DNA of 64,000 nucleotides from Spartobacteria bacterium (GTDB lineage Bacteria; Verrucomicrobiota; Kiritimatiellia; RZYC01): NCBI GenBank assembly GCA_009930475.1, contig RZYC01000011.1, positions 1 to 64,000 of the forward strand, read 5' to 3'. Shown piece by piece: positions 46,718 to 56,862 of this stretch (position 1 is its first letter; each line of letters starts with the position of its first letter). The notes under the pieces were generated by a model. It saw only the letters and a program-made list of their open reading frames with translations, ran no database searches and was not told where the DNA came from. The position numbers and the translations under genes were made by a program.

Positions 46718-46766
46718 TCAGATGACACAGCATGTGCAGGAACGGCAACCAAACGGGAAGAGCAGT

Positions 46767-49700
46767 ATGAAATCACAAACATGGTTTGATAAATTGGGCT
46801 GGGGGCAATGTGCATGGATCGGAATGACAGTGGCAGGGCTGTTTTTCGGAGTGGCCCATGCCGTCGCAGATGGTACGAATACGGTTTCTCTGAAATTTCC
46901 GGCGGATATGGTGCTGCCTCTGAACCATGTCGATACGTATTTTTCCAGCAACAATGTGTCGCTTTATCAGCAGGGGGGCGGCAGTGCCGGCGTCCGGCTG
47001 TCGGGCGGGGTCATCAAATATCCGGTGGCCACCAATACCAGTTCTCCCGCAGTTGCTTACAAGTTGGCTTCGTCCGATTTCGGGCACAACATTGAACATG
47101 ATAAACCGGATGCGTATTTAGGCGAGCCACTGGATCCTCCGGAACTCGAAGACGGGTATTCCATCGATTGGTCGTACATGCTGAGCAACGGGATTCCCGA
47201 TGGGGCATCGGCCGTTTATTCTCCGTCGGTGCCTGCGGTTTATGCCACGCAGGGCGGGGTTTTGTATCTTAACTGGCTGGTCGTCAACAGCGCGGACGAA
47301 TCGGTTACAACCAATCAGGTGACGTACACCGTTGCCAACAGCTCTACCGGCCGGCCGTATCGTATTTACTGGACCGACGATCCCTACAATGCGCCACCGG
47401 TCAGTCTGGCAGGACAGTTCTATAAAATTTACTACACCGTGGATTGTCCGGCAGCGGTCTATCAGGTCACCACGAATGTCAACGGAATCATAACCAGCAA
47501 TGTCCTGTACGGGGTCTATACCGATTCGGCCAGTAATCTGCGTGTGGCAGCCAGTGATGACAACCATGTAGAAGGATTGTTTCTGCTGCAGTATTTCAAA
47601 ACCGGAAATTACAAAGAGCAAACCGGTATGATTGTGGTGGAAGCAAAACGCCCGAATATCACGACTGTGGACGCCGACATTGGCAGTCCCATCTGGCCGG
47701 TAAGTGCCGGTTATGATACCGACGGGCTGGAAGCCATCGTGACGCAGTCTTCCGGGAGCGACGGAACCAGTTATTTGTTTCAGCAGAGCGGCGGGACAAA
47801 AGACGGCTGGGTTTTCCCCGTTGGTTCCACCCTGGCAGAACCGTGGAACATTGAGATTTATTGGGAAGCACCGGATTTGATGGGGACCTACTGGCCTTTT
47901 GAAGTGGACTGGTATGCGGCGGACTGGCCTGATGATCCGCAGTTGTTTGTGCGGGGCGACGGCATCGGCGGCGATTACGGGGCCAATGTCTACGTTCCCT
48001 CCAGCATGGTGGCATCGGTGATGTCCTATCAGGAACCTCCGGATCATGCATCCATCGTTTCTAATAATATTTTTGTGACGACGACCAACAACGGGCTGTC
48101 GCTGCTTCGCTTAGATACCGATAGCGATGTCTGGTTTGTTCCCGTCAAATCCGTGGGCCGCACGTACAGCCGTTTTGACCTTACAGGCAAAGTGTGGGAC
48201 ATCGGTAAGGAGATCCGTCCTTTTGAATCTGCCTGGAGCATGAATTTCCCGCAGTATACATCCTGCCTGAAGGTTGATGAGCTTGAACTGGCCGACAGTT
48301 TTTCGCTGGAATGCTGGATCTACACGCCGAATCTGGCGGTGGTGACCAATGGGGAACTGGTGATATTTGATCAGAATACCCAGGCCTACAGCGATTATCA
48401 TGATTACAATACCATTGTCCGCCTGCAAATCGAACCGGCCAATGGCTCAACAGAGGCTCTGTGTCTGAACGGGTATATGAGCAGCGGCAATTCTTCCGCC
48501 GACTATGTGGTGGATACCTATTCTGCGACCCCTCTAGAATCCTATACCTGGTACCATGTGATGTTTACTTACGACAGTACTCTGGGGGAGGCGAGTCTGT
48601 ATGTGAATGGAGAACTTCAGCAGACGGATAAGGTCAAAGGCTCCCGGCTGTCCGGTTCCTCAGCTTTTTATATCGGACGCCGTAATAACGACGGCAGTGA
48701 ATCATTGCAGACGAATTTTCGCGGTCTGATCGATGAAGTCCGTATCTGGACCAGAGCGCTGAGTGAATCGCAGGCCTACAGTATCTATGATGGCGAAATG
48801 AAAGGCTATTCGCTGGATCAGTTGCGGTCGGCAGGATTACAGGCTTACTGGCCCATGAGCCCCGACAATATACAGAATGCCACCGATACCAGTTTTGAAT
48901 TAAAGGATGTGGCTGGCGGGATAACGGCTACAGCCTATTTTGATGCCGTGCTCCTTCCGGAAGGTGCGGTGGGATTATGCGGACTGGATGGCTATTCGGC
49001 CTATCACGGCTACATCTATACGCCTTTTGGCACCGATTATAATGCCGACTTGTATGCCGAATCGTCTTCGGCTTCTCCCAATGCCAATAGCTATATTTAC
49101 GGCGTCAATACCAACAGTTCGCTGGAAGTCTGGTGGTCTCAGGAGATGAAGCAGGACGATATGCCCGACCCCATGTATTTCCCCGCACAGGTCCAGCATT
49201 ATGACAATCAATGGCCGGAGTCGGCGTCCGAAATGGTCCTGGCATCCTTTGCCGGCAGCAGTGCAGGGAATGTGGCGGAAACCGGAGCGGCACTTGTACT
49301 GAATCCCGATCGCGACAGCTATGCGCAGGCTCAGTCCGGGGTTTATTTCGACGGCGATTTCACCATTGAGGGTTGGGTTTTTCTGAATAAACTTACTCCT
49401 TATGCCCGGTTGTTAGAATATGGTAACGGTCCCGGTACAAATAGTATCATGCTGAGTGTCACGGCAGGTTCGGAATGTCGACCCTATCTGGATATCTTTG
49501 ATTCCTATGGCAATGCATCATCATTTAATGCAACATCGTTGATTCCTACCGGTCGTTGGGTACATGTGGCGGCCACCTGGTCTGACGGAATTGGAACCCT
49601 GTATATCGATGGTAACGAGGCCGGTTCGGCTGCCAACATGATTTCGCCGGAGAAAGTCGTCCGGCATCAGAATTATATCGGGCACAGCGAATGGGATGAT

Positions 49701-52700
49701 TCCGCACACCCTCCCATGGATGGCATGGTCGATGAAGTGCGCATTTGGGATTCCGCCCGCACGCTGCAACAAATTCGCTACGATATGTTTGCCAACTATG
49801 AATTGCAGACCGTCGATGGATTGGTCATGAACCTGCCCTTTGATGAAGGGGAGGGCGTGCTAACCCGCGATGTGGTCAGCGGTAAATGGGTTTTGTGCAA
49901 ACGGGCCGAATGGGTGGAACCGGGGGCACCGAAAGCCACGCGACATGTTTATTCGTCCGACGAAAATGCGTCGATTTATTACCGCAATACCTCCACCGAT
50001 GACGGCTATAATCCCAACGAGGAACATGCCTTTATCACCGAATATGCCGGCGGATATACCGTTTTTGCTCTGCGTGACGATCTGAATCGGGCCGGTGAGT
50101 CCGAACCTTATGTGCTGGTGAATTATCAGGATACGGATACAGACACGTGGAAAATGGATCTGTTCCATGTGGTTCGTACGAATAGGCTGTATCAGAAATT
50201 TGAACTGGAAATGACGGCGGGTGAAGTACAGCCCGGGCCGATCCCGCTGACGCTGCTCCCAAATCCCTGGACATCCGCTACGACCTGTGATCAGGGACCC
50301 GGCTGGCGTGATCGTGAATTGGTCTGGTGGGCAAAGGCATCAACGGATACCAATGACTGGCAGTATGCCACCAATGAGATCGCCGGAAAAATGATCATGC
50401 GGAACTATTATCCCATGCAGTCGTCCTTCTGGTTCCCGAATATCGCCGCAGCGGATCAGCCTGCTGTGCAGACGCCTATCCCGTGGTTATATGACACGAC
50501 CACAAATTTTTGGGTGATACCGAATTATCCAACGAAATATGATCCGATTGCTGTCTGTTGGACGGTTTCCTGGCCTACCAATGTGGCGCAGCTGGATGTG
50601 GGACAGACTCTGACCACCGCAGAAGGTGATCTGCCGGACATTTGGGATCAGAACAGCGTCGATTTGCTTTATCAGCAGTCCAAAGTGCGTACAAGTGTCG
50701 ACAGTGTGTCGCTTTATGATCCGATTCAGGATCAGTCGGGGACGCTGTCGTATTCCTTGGAGGAATACGGACTGGAAACCACTGGCGATCATCCGGCCAT
50801 TTACAATCGCAACGGAAAATATTATTTCAGCGATCTTTCGCCGGATATCAGCGGTCGCCTGTATTTCGATCCGGCTCGTAGCGAAGGCAATTTGCGTTTC
50901 GAAGGACAGGATGTCGCTGGATTAACTCAGTCTTACCTACTGGTGAATGTGCTTAGCGATGAGCAGCGTCAGCAAGTGCTGGATCTTGTACTGGGGAATG
51001 TCGATTCCAGCAATGAATACACCGATGTGCAGCAGGATTGGAATCTGACTGTCAGTCAGCTGGCCACAAGTATTGTCCCTGAAGAATCCAATATTCCCTT
51101 TGATCATCTGGCACTGACGGCACTGGGCACCGGCACCGGCTATATTACGCTGGTGATGAATAATGCCACCAATCAGGCCATGGGCGTGGCGTCTTCTGAT
51201 CCCATCAGCATGTCGGTGATTCAGGTGACGAGCAATTTGACTCCCGGCGTCGTGATTCCATTGGAAGATGGCTATAACACGCTGTCCGATCAGATGACCA
51301 TGCTGCATTCATTGGATTTTGCCGGTACACAGCAGCATTTTGAATACGATTGGCGTCGCCATGATCCCAATGCCGATGGAACCACCCCCGATGATCCTGA
51401 TGGCAGCCTGGTTTATGAGCAGGGAACCGGCGTTTACGCGGTGGTGATCGGTGGGGAATCAGCGACCTTGGACGATATGGTGAACCGCTTCTTCGCCGTT
51501 CGCTATCGGGCGGTCAGTTCCAATGCGGTCGCAGTATGCGGAACGAACTGGAGTGAATTTACCTCCTTTGCTCTGTCGGAAGGCTGGGTGCAGCGGGTAC
51601 TGAATGCTATCACGCCCTTCGAACAGCGCATGCGCGATCTCTATGATAACGAAGTGGAAACCGACGGATCCATGATTCAGCAGGCCGGTGCACCCTATGC
51701 CGGGGATGTGGCACTGAATATGGATTCCGTAGAAAATGTGGGGTTGATCCAGCTCTATCAGACGGTTCTGAATCGAGCCATTGATTTGAGTCTGAATCAG
51801 GGGATCGACAGCATTAACGCCAATCAGCAGCTGATGCTGGCCGCCACCCGCCTGAATGATTTGTATATGCTGCTGGGCAACGAAGCCTACAGCGATGCGC
51901 AGGATCCCACCGTGGGATTTGGTTCGACACAATCGCCTGTAACGGGCGGGTCCATCGATTACGGACAAATGGCGTCGTCGCTGTTCTGTTTCGATAATCA
52001 GGTGCCGACCCTGCTGGACGAAGAACTGGCACTGCTGCGCGGCGTGGGAACATCAAACCTGTCGCCGGGCACCGATGTTTATCCTGTGGAAAACCGTCTG
52101 TGGTGGAACTTTACCAAGGGCATCACTGCCGGTGAAGTGGCCTATGCCATGAATTATAATATAAAAGGCCTGACCAATGCGATTATTGATGCAACCGTTG
52201 CCAAGGAATACTATCCGCAGGGTCACGGTGATGCCTGGGGCTATTATCTGGATGCCCTCTGGGGTTATTATTCTTTGATGCAGTATACCAATTTCGATTG
52301 GGGGGCGCCGTCCATTACTCCCATGCTCATGAATGATGTGACGATTGATGCGGATTACTTCGACGAAGAGAAATTTGCGCAGTCTGCCGCCGCGATGGCG
52401 CGTACCGGCAGGGACATTGTGCATCGCACCTATTGCAAAGCCTACACAGAATACAGCGATGGAACGTTGTTCCCGGGATATACCGACAGCAATCCCGATC
52501 GTGCCTGGGGCGTCAGTGAATGGGGAAGTCGTGCCGGTATGGGTGCCTTTTATAACTGGGTGGCCGCTCAGTCACTGCTGCCGATGCCGTCGGACTGGCA
52601 GGATACCGATGCGTCCGTGACTTTCAGCCCCGACAGCTATGTGGCATTGCCTGACTCCGTCGGATTCGAAGGTGATTTCACCATAGAGGCCTGGGTGAAA

Positions 52701-55700
52701 CTGCGCGAATTCGCGCCCTATGCCGAAGCCCTTTCTTTTGGTACGGGTTCGCTGACCAACAATGTGTTCCTTTCTCTGTCAGATAATGCAGCCCTGCGAC
52801 CCTATCTGGATATCGTGGATGAATCCGGGCATTCGACGTCGGTTTCTTCCGATATGCTGCTCGATGCCGATACCTGGTATCATATTGCTGTGGTGCTGGA
52901 GGATACCACCGCATCGCTCTACATCAATGGCGAATTGCATGGCACACAGACGGGTATGAATGTGCCTATTGGCGTCATTCGCACATCCAATCGGCTGGGT
53001 CTGTCGGATTTGGGCGATTCTTCCCACCATACCGTTCCCGGCAAACTCAGCGATGTGCGGATCTGGGATACCGCCCGCGTGCAAAGCGATATTCAAAATG
53101 ATATGAATCGCCGTCTGGCCGGCACGGAAACCGGTTTGTTTGCCTATTGGCCCATGAATACGGGCAGCGGCACCATGGTTTATGATCTGACGCGCAAGGG
53201 ATTAAACGGATCTTTTGCGGGCGATGTCTCCTGGTCCGAGGATAGTCCGGATCTCAGCATCTCGGCGGACTTTACGGATGAGGGAATCCTGAAAATAGAT
53301 CGTTCTACCGTTCCCGCACTGGATGAACTGGCATCGACGTCGCGGTCGATTCAGCGCGAAGTGGATAATGCCGATCAGTGTCTGAATCCGCTTGGATTGT
53401 CCCGGGATGCGGTGCTGTTTGATATCAGCCCAGCCGCATTGGAATCCGGTCAGTCGCATTTCGAACAGATCGAGGAACGTGCGGAAAAAGCACTGGTGAA
53501 TGCGAAATCGGCTTTTGATGCCGCCAGCGAGGCGGGTAAAGTCCTTCGCCAGCAGTCGGAATCCATCTATAATTTCCAGACGGCCAACGCGTCGCAGGAA
53601 CGTTCCTATAAGAAGCAGCTGATCGAGATTTATGGCTATCCCTATGAAGATGATATCGGAACCGGTCGTACCTACAGTGAAGGCTACGACGGTCCGGATT
53701 TATATCATTACATGTACGTCGATATGGCGGCATTGGGATGGAGCGGCACCGATATCGAGCCGGTGGATGCCTTTACCTATGAATTTAAAGCCGATAACGA
53801 CGCGTCATACTACATGAGCTATGGTTTCGACACCAATGCCGTGGCGGGAACTCAGAAGGATGGGGTCACCAACACCCTGACCTTTTCCTGGGCGGAAAAC
53901 GGACTGCCGGTCATGCCCTCGGAATGGAGCGGCCAACGCCGTGCGGTGGGCAAACTCCAAACAGCCTGGTCGGATTATCTGCTGGCTCATCTCGCCTATG
54001 AAAAGGCCGTGGAATATTATGAGCAGCGCATTGCGTTATGCGATGCCGGTCTAACGTATTATACGGAAACATGGTATCCGCAGAATGAGCACATCCAAAA
54101 TGAAAATATTGATTTGGCAGTCTATGAAGCGGGTATGAAAACAGTGATTAAGTCTGCCAGTTTCATAAAGGATTATAAGAAAATGACCGCGCTGAGTAAG
54201 TCCATGGTGATTAGCAATGCCATTGCCGATCTGCCTTCGTCAGAAATTGTGGGGATGTCGGATGGAGGCGATATCTTTTTCGCTGTTCGTGCGGCACTGA
54301 CAGCTCAGAATGCGGCTGCTGCCTATATTGGATCATGGGGTGATCTGTTCAGTAAGCATTGGACCGAGGCGTTAGAGATAACGGATGCGATCTGGGGACT
54401 GGCGAACAAAATTGATCAGGCGGAGTGGACCTTTGACTCGGGAAATCACTCCCAGCAGGCGTCTCTTAAGGAGAAAACCCGCGATCTGCAGGAAGCGTTA
54501 TGGGACGTGAAACGTGCTTTTGAGACGCTTAATGCGGCATACAACCATTATGCGGTCGTGCTGACCGAAGGCGAACGCCTGCTGCAGGAGCGCGAAGTTA
54601 CGCGTGAAGCGGCCGCCAATCAGGTGGCATCCGGTCGCTATCGTGATATGGCCTTCCGTTTGTGGCGCAGTGATCTGCTGCAGCGGTATGCCTCCAGCTT
54701 TGATCTGGCTGCCATGTATACCTATCTGGCCGCCAAAGCCTACGACTATGAAACCGCCATGCTGTCCACCGATGCCGCTAACGATCCGGGCAGTAAATTC
54801 CTCGCCTCAGTGGTCAAAGCCCGCACACTGGGTTCCATAAGCGATGCCGGCGAACCGTTGGTAGGCGGAAAACAGGGTGATCCCGGTCTGGCCGATATTC
54901 TGGCGCGCATGAAGGCGAACTGGAGTGTGTTGGAAGGACGTCTCGGCTTTAATAACCCCGAAAAGGAAACCAGTCAGATATCCCTCCGTTCAGAATTGTT
55001 CCGCATTCTGCCGGGCGCAGACGGCGATGAAAACTGGCGCAATGCCCTTGAAGCCTGCAAGGTCGATGACCTGTTCGAACTGGATGTATTCCGTCGCTAC
55101 TGTCAGCCCTTCACCAGTCAGGATGGACTGAATCAGAAGGAACCCGGACTCGTGATTCCCTTCAGTTCCACCATTGATTATGCGCGGAATTTCTTCGGCA
55201 AAGAATTGGCGGGTGGCGATCACGCCTTTGATTCGTCCCATTTTGCCACAAAAATCCGCAGTGTCGGCATCTGGCTCAGTAATTACAATGCCAACGTGTC
55301 GACCACCGGACTCGGTCTCGCCGATACCCCGCGCGTATACATCGTGCCCGCCGGCAGCGACGCCCAGCGTTCGCCTACGGATTCTTCCGGCACCGCCCGT
55401 TATTGGAAGGTGCTCGATCAGGCCGTTCCCGTGCCCTATGCCCTGGATGACGATGATCTGGATACCACCGATTACATTCCGCTCTACGATTCCCTCAGCG
55501 GTGGATTTGCCGAATTGCGCCGATACGCCTCCATGCGTGCCTATCATGATTCGGGCACCTATGACGAAAGCCAGTTCAACAGCAGTTCCCGCCTCGTCGG
55601 ACGCAGCGTGTGGAATACCCAGTGGTACCTGATTATCCCCGCCGGCACATTAAACGCCAACCGCACCCTCGCCCTGGAATCCTTCATCAACGGCACCTCA

Positions 55701-55766
55701 TTGGACGGAAACGGCGTAAAAGATATAAAAATCATGTTCGAAACCTATTCCAACGCAGGGAATTGA
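46767..55766 (+). CDS. Giant secreted LamG protein with Tc-toxin-A-like C-terminus
   Basis: A 2999-aa exported protein (signal segment CAWIGMTVAGLFFGVAHAVA). Three LamG/concanavalin-like domains lie near residues 495-650, 838-998 and 1948-2115, each with a FTIEGWV/FSLECWI-type strand and a closing DEVRIW or SDVRIWD. The second and third are close duplicates (FDGDFTIEGWVFLNKLTPYA and FEGDFTIEAWVKLREFAPYA). Residues about 2180-2300 and 2410-2680 are long helical segments. The last 200 residues include FATKIRSVGIWLSN and end VKDIKIMFETYS, resembling the RRIKSVxxxxP and SDVILHIRYT segments of TcA subunits (from memory, not searched). GGGAAG precedes the chosen ATG; 46722 is an upstream alternative. 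Confidence 0.85.
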   Translation: MKSQTWFDKLGWGQCAWIGMTVAGLFFGVAHAVADGTNTVSLKFPADMVLPLNHVDTYFSSNNVSLYQQGGGSAGVRLSGGVIKYPVATNTSSPAVAYKLASSDFGHNIEHDKPDAYLGEPLDPPELEDGYSIDWSYMLSNGIPDGASAVYSPSVPAVYATQGGVLYLNWLVVNSADESVTTNQVTYTVANSSTGRPYRIYWTDDPYNAPPVSLAGQFYKIYYTVDCPAAVYQVTTNVNGIITSNVLYGVYTDSASNLRVAASDDNHVEGLFLLQYFKTGNYKEQTGMIVVEAKRPNITTVDADIGSPIWPVSAGYDTDGLEAIVTQSSGSDGTSYLFQQSGGTKDGWVFPVGSTLAEPWNIEIYWEAPDLMGTYWPFEVDWYAADWPDDPQLFVRGDGIGGDYGANVYVPSSMVASVMSYQEPPDHASIVSNNIFVTTTNNGLSLLRLDTDSDVWFVPVKSVGRTYSRFDLTGKVWDIGKEIRPFESAWSMNFPQYTSCLKVDELELADSFSLECWIYTPNLAVVTNGELVIFDQNTQAYSDYHDYNTIVRLQIEPANGSTEALCLNGYMSSGNSSADYVVDTYSATPLESYTWYHVMFTYDSTLGEASLYVNGELQQTDKVKGSRLSGSSAFYIGRRNNDGSESLQTNFRGLIDEVRIWTRALSESQAYSIYDGEMKGYSLDQLRSAGLQAYWPMSPDNIQNATDTSFELKDVAGGITATAYFDAVLLPEGAVGLCGLDGYSAYHGYIYTPFGTDYNADLYAESSSASPNANSYIYGVNTNSSLEVWWSQEMKQDDMPDPMYFPAQVQHYDNQWPESASEMVLASFAGSSAGNVAETGAALVLNPDRDSYAQAQSGVYFDGDFTIEGWVFLNKLTPYARLLEYGNGPGTNSIMLSVTAGSECRPYLDIFDSYGNASSFNATSLIPTGRWVHVAATWSDGIGTLYIDGNEAGSAANMISPEKVVRHQNYIGHSEWDDSAHPPMDGMVDEVRIWDSARTLQQIRYDMFANYELQTVDGLVMNLPFDEGEGVLTRDVVSGKWVLCKRAEWVEPGAPKATRHVYSSDENASIYYRNTSTDDGYNPNEEHAFITEYAGGYTVFALRDDLNRAGESEPYVLVNYQDTDTDTWKMDLFHVVRTNRLYQKFELEMTAGEVQPGPIPLTLLPNPWTSATTCDQGPGWRDRELVWWAKASTDTNDWQYATNEIAGKMIMRNYYPMQSSFWFPNIAAADQPAVQTPIPWLYDTTTNFWVIPNYPTKYDPIAVCWTVSWPTNVAQLDVGQTLTTAEGDLPDIWDQNSVDLLYQQSKVRTSVDSVSLYDPIQDQSGTLSYSLEEYGLETTGDHPAIYNRNGKYYFSDLSPDISGRLYFDPARSEGNLRFEGQDVAGLTQSYLLVNVLSDEQRQQVLDLVLGNVDSSNEYTDVQQDWNLTVSQLATSIVPEESNIPFDHLALTALGTGTGYITLVMNNATNQAMGVASSDPISMSVIQVTSNLTPGVVIPLEDGYNTLSDQMTMLHSLDFAGTQQHFEYDWRRHDPNADGTTPDDPDGSLVYEQGTGVYAVVIGGESATLDDMVNRFFAVRYRAVSSNAVAVCGTNWSEFTSFALSEGWVQRVLNAITPFEQRMRDLYDNEVETDGSMIQQAGAPYAGDVALNMDSVENVGLIQLYQTVLNRAIDLSLNQGIDSINANQQLMLAATRLNDLYMLLGNEAYSDAQDPTVGFGSTQSPVTGGSIDYGQMASSLFCFDNQVPTLLDEELALLRGVGTSNLSPGTDVYPVENRLWWNFTKGITAGEVAYAMNYNIKGLTNAIIDATVAKEYYPQGHGDAWGYYLDALWGYYSLMQYTNFDWGAPSITPMLMNDVTIDADYFDEEKFAQSAAAMARTGRDIVHRTYCKAYTEYSDGTLFPGYTDSNPDRAWGVSEWGSRAGMGAFYNWVAAQSLLPMPSDWQDTDASVTFSPDSYVALPDSVGFEGDFTIEAWVKLREFAPYAEALSFGTGSLTNNVFLSLSDNAALRPYLDIVDESGHSTSVSSDMLLDADTWYHIAVVLEDTTASLYINGELHGTQTGMNVPIGVIRTSNRLGLSDLGDSSHHTVPGKLSDVRIWDTARVQSDIQNDMNRRLAGTETGLFAYWPMNTGSGTMVYDLTRKGLNGSFAGDVSWSEDSPDLSISADFTDEGILKIDRSTVPALDELASTSRSIQREVDNADQCLNPLGLSRDAVLFDISPAALESGQSHFEQIEERAEKALVNAKSAFDAASEAGKVLRQQSESIYNFQTANASQERSYKKQLIEIYGYPYEDDIGTGRTYSEGYDGPDLYHYMYVDMAALGWSGTDIEPVDAFTYEFKADNDASYYMSYGFDTNAVAGTQKDGVTNTLTFSWAENGLPVMPSEWSGQRRAVGKLQTAWSDYLLAHLAYEKAVEYYEQRIALCDAGLTYYTETWYPQNEHIQNENIDLAVYEAGMKTVIKSASFIKDYKKMTALSKSMVISNAIADLPSSEIVGMSDGGDIFFAVRAALTAQNAAAAYIGSWGDLFSKHWTEALEITDAIWGLANKIDQAEWTFDSGNHSQQASLKEKTRDLQEALWDVKRAFETLNAAYNHYAVVLTEGERLLQEREVTREAAANQVASGRYRDMAFRLWRSDLLQRYASSFDLAAMYTYLAAKAYDYETAMLSTDAANDPGSKFLASVVKARTLGSISDAGEPLVGGKQGDPGLADILARMKANWSVLEGRLGFNNPEKETSQISLRSELFRILPGADGDENWRNALEACKVDDLFELDVFRRYCQPFTSQDGLNQKEPGLVIPFSSTIDYARNFFGKELAGGDHAFDSSHFATKIRSVGIWLSNYNANVSTTGLGLADTPRVYIVPAGSDAQRSPTDSSGTARYWKVLDQAVPVPYALDDDDLDTTDYIPLYDSLSGGFAELRRYASMRAYHDSGTYDESQFNSSSRLVGRSVWNTQWYLIIPAGTLNANRTLALESFINGTSLDGNGVKDIKIMFETYSNAGN

Positions 55767-55797
55767 TGTGAGTACGTGGGTGAAACATAGGCGAAAA

Positions 55798-55948
55798 TCG
55801 CCGCAACCCCGTTGGGGTTGGGTTTTCGGGTTGCCGTGTCCCCAGGGTAGGCGCGCCCGCCAACCCTGGGCTGTGTGCCGTAACGCCGTTGGCGTATCCC
55901 ATGATACCAAGCATTTTGCCCCATCCAACCCCAACGGGGTTGTGGCGA
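55798..55948. repeat. Composite multi-hairpin repeat element
   Basis: The ends are 24-bp inverted repeats (55798-55821 and 55925-55948) with one mismatch, each itself containing AACCCCGTTGGGGTT. Inside are CCCAGGGTAGGCG (55841-55853) opposed to CGCCAACCCTGGG (55858-55870), and ACGCC-GTT-GGCGT (55883-55895). No coding capacity is evident. It fills the gap between the giant gene and the next secreted-protein gene and looks like a mobile structured repeat of REP/BIME or MITE type. Confidence 0.75.
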
Positions 55949-55991
55949 TGAAACAATTTCAACCTGTCGTGACACGAAATGGAACAACATC

Positions 55992-56834
55992 ATGAAAAAT
56001 AAAATTCTCCTATACGGAATAATCATTGCAACGGCCCTGACCTCTCCGGCAACCCGGGCGGGGGTGCCTGAACCTTCTTTTCGTTTTTATGGACAGGTTC
56101 GGAATGAATTCGGCTGGCCGGTGACGTCGGATGATGCCCTGACGCTGGAATTGCAGGTGGGCGATGAAGTGATTGATCGCGCATCAATTTCCGAACGCTC
56201 GGGTACCGGGGTTAATTTTGTGCTGGAAGCACCCTGCGATGCAGGAACGGATTCGGCACGGTACGCGGACTTTGCGGTGCGTTCCGGCGATGTCGTTGCT
56301 GTTCATGCTCTGGATGGCACCAATGTGGTACCGGTGATGCATGTGGATGCGATTCCAGCGGTGGGGATCGCTGGCGATGCAATACGCGTTGATATTCAAC
56401 TGGGCACGGATTCGGACAACGACGGATTGTCGGATCGCTGGGAAAATATCATCATAAACAATGATGCTAATGATGATATACGCACTCTTGCCGATGTGTC
56501 CGCCACCGACGATTATGACGGCGACGGGGTTTCCAATGCCGATGAGTTTTTCTCCGGAACAAGTCCCGTCTTTGAAGGCGATGTATTTGAACTGCTCGAT
56601 TTTATGAAAACCGCCGACGGAAGTCCGGCCTTGTGTTTTGCCACCGTCGTCGGGTTTACGTATCAGATCACCGCCACGACCGCGCCGGGCAGTGACGAAT
56701 GGATCCCGGTTCCCTTCCGTTTGACGCCCGATGGAACGACCATGCAGAGTTATACCGAGACCCAGAGCGCCTCGCGTTATTTTTATGTGGAATTTGACCA
56801 GCCCATGTCGTTGTTCAGGTTGGAGCAGATGTAA
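55992..56834 (+). CDS. Secreted protein with calcium-binding (thrombospondin-3-like) repeats
   Basis: A 280-aa exported protein (signal MKNKILLYGIIIATALTSPATRAG). Residues about 27-130 are beta-rich (FRFYGQVRNEFGWPVTSDD). Two Asp-rich calcium loops follow, DSDNDGLSDRWE and DYDGDGVSNADEF, common in PVC surface proteins. The C-terminal domain (LCFATVVGFTYQITATTAP ... SRYFYVEFDQP) resembles the small beta domain that ends many such proteins. It may act with the LamG operon upstream, although a 225-bp gap with the hairpin element separates them. Confidence 0.8.
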   Translation: MKNKILLYGIIIATALTSPATRAGVPEPSFRFYGQVRNEFGWPVTSDDALTLELQVGDEVIDRASISERSGTGVNFVLEAPCDAGTDSARYADFAVRSGDVVAVHALDGTNVVPVMHVDAIPAVGIAGDAIRVDIQLGTDSDNDGLSDRWENIIINNDANDDIRTLADVSATDDYDGDGVSNADEFFSGTSPVFEGDVFELLDFMKTADGSPALCFATVVGFTYQITATTAPGSDEWIPVPFRLTPDGTTMQSYTETQSASRYFYVEFDQPMSLFRLEQM

Positions 56835-56862
56835 AAATGGACCAGAGAGGTGTTTTAAGAAT

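Noticed and set aside
46767-55766. Sialidase or glycanase activity for the LamG protein
   Set aside because: LamG domains can occur with such enzymes, but no Asp-box or glycosidase catalytic motif is visible.
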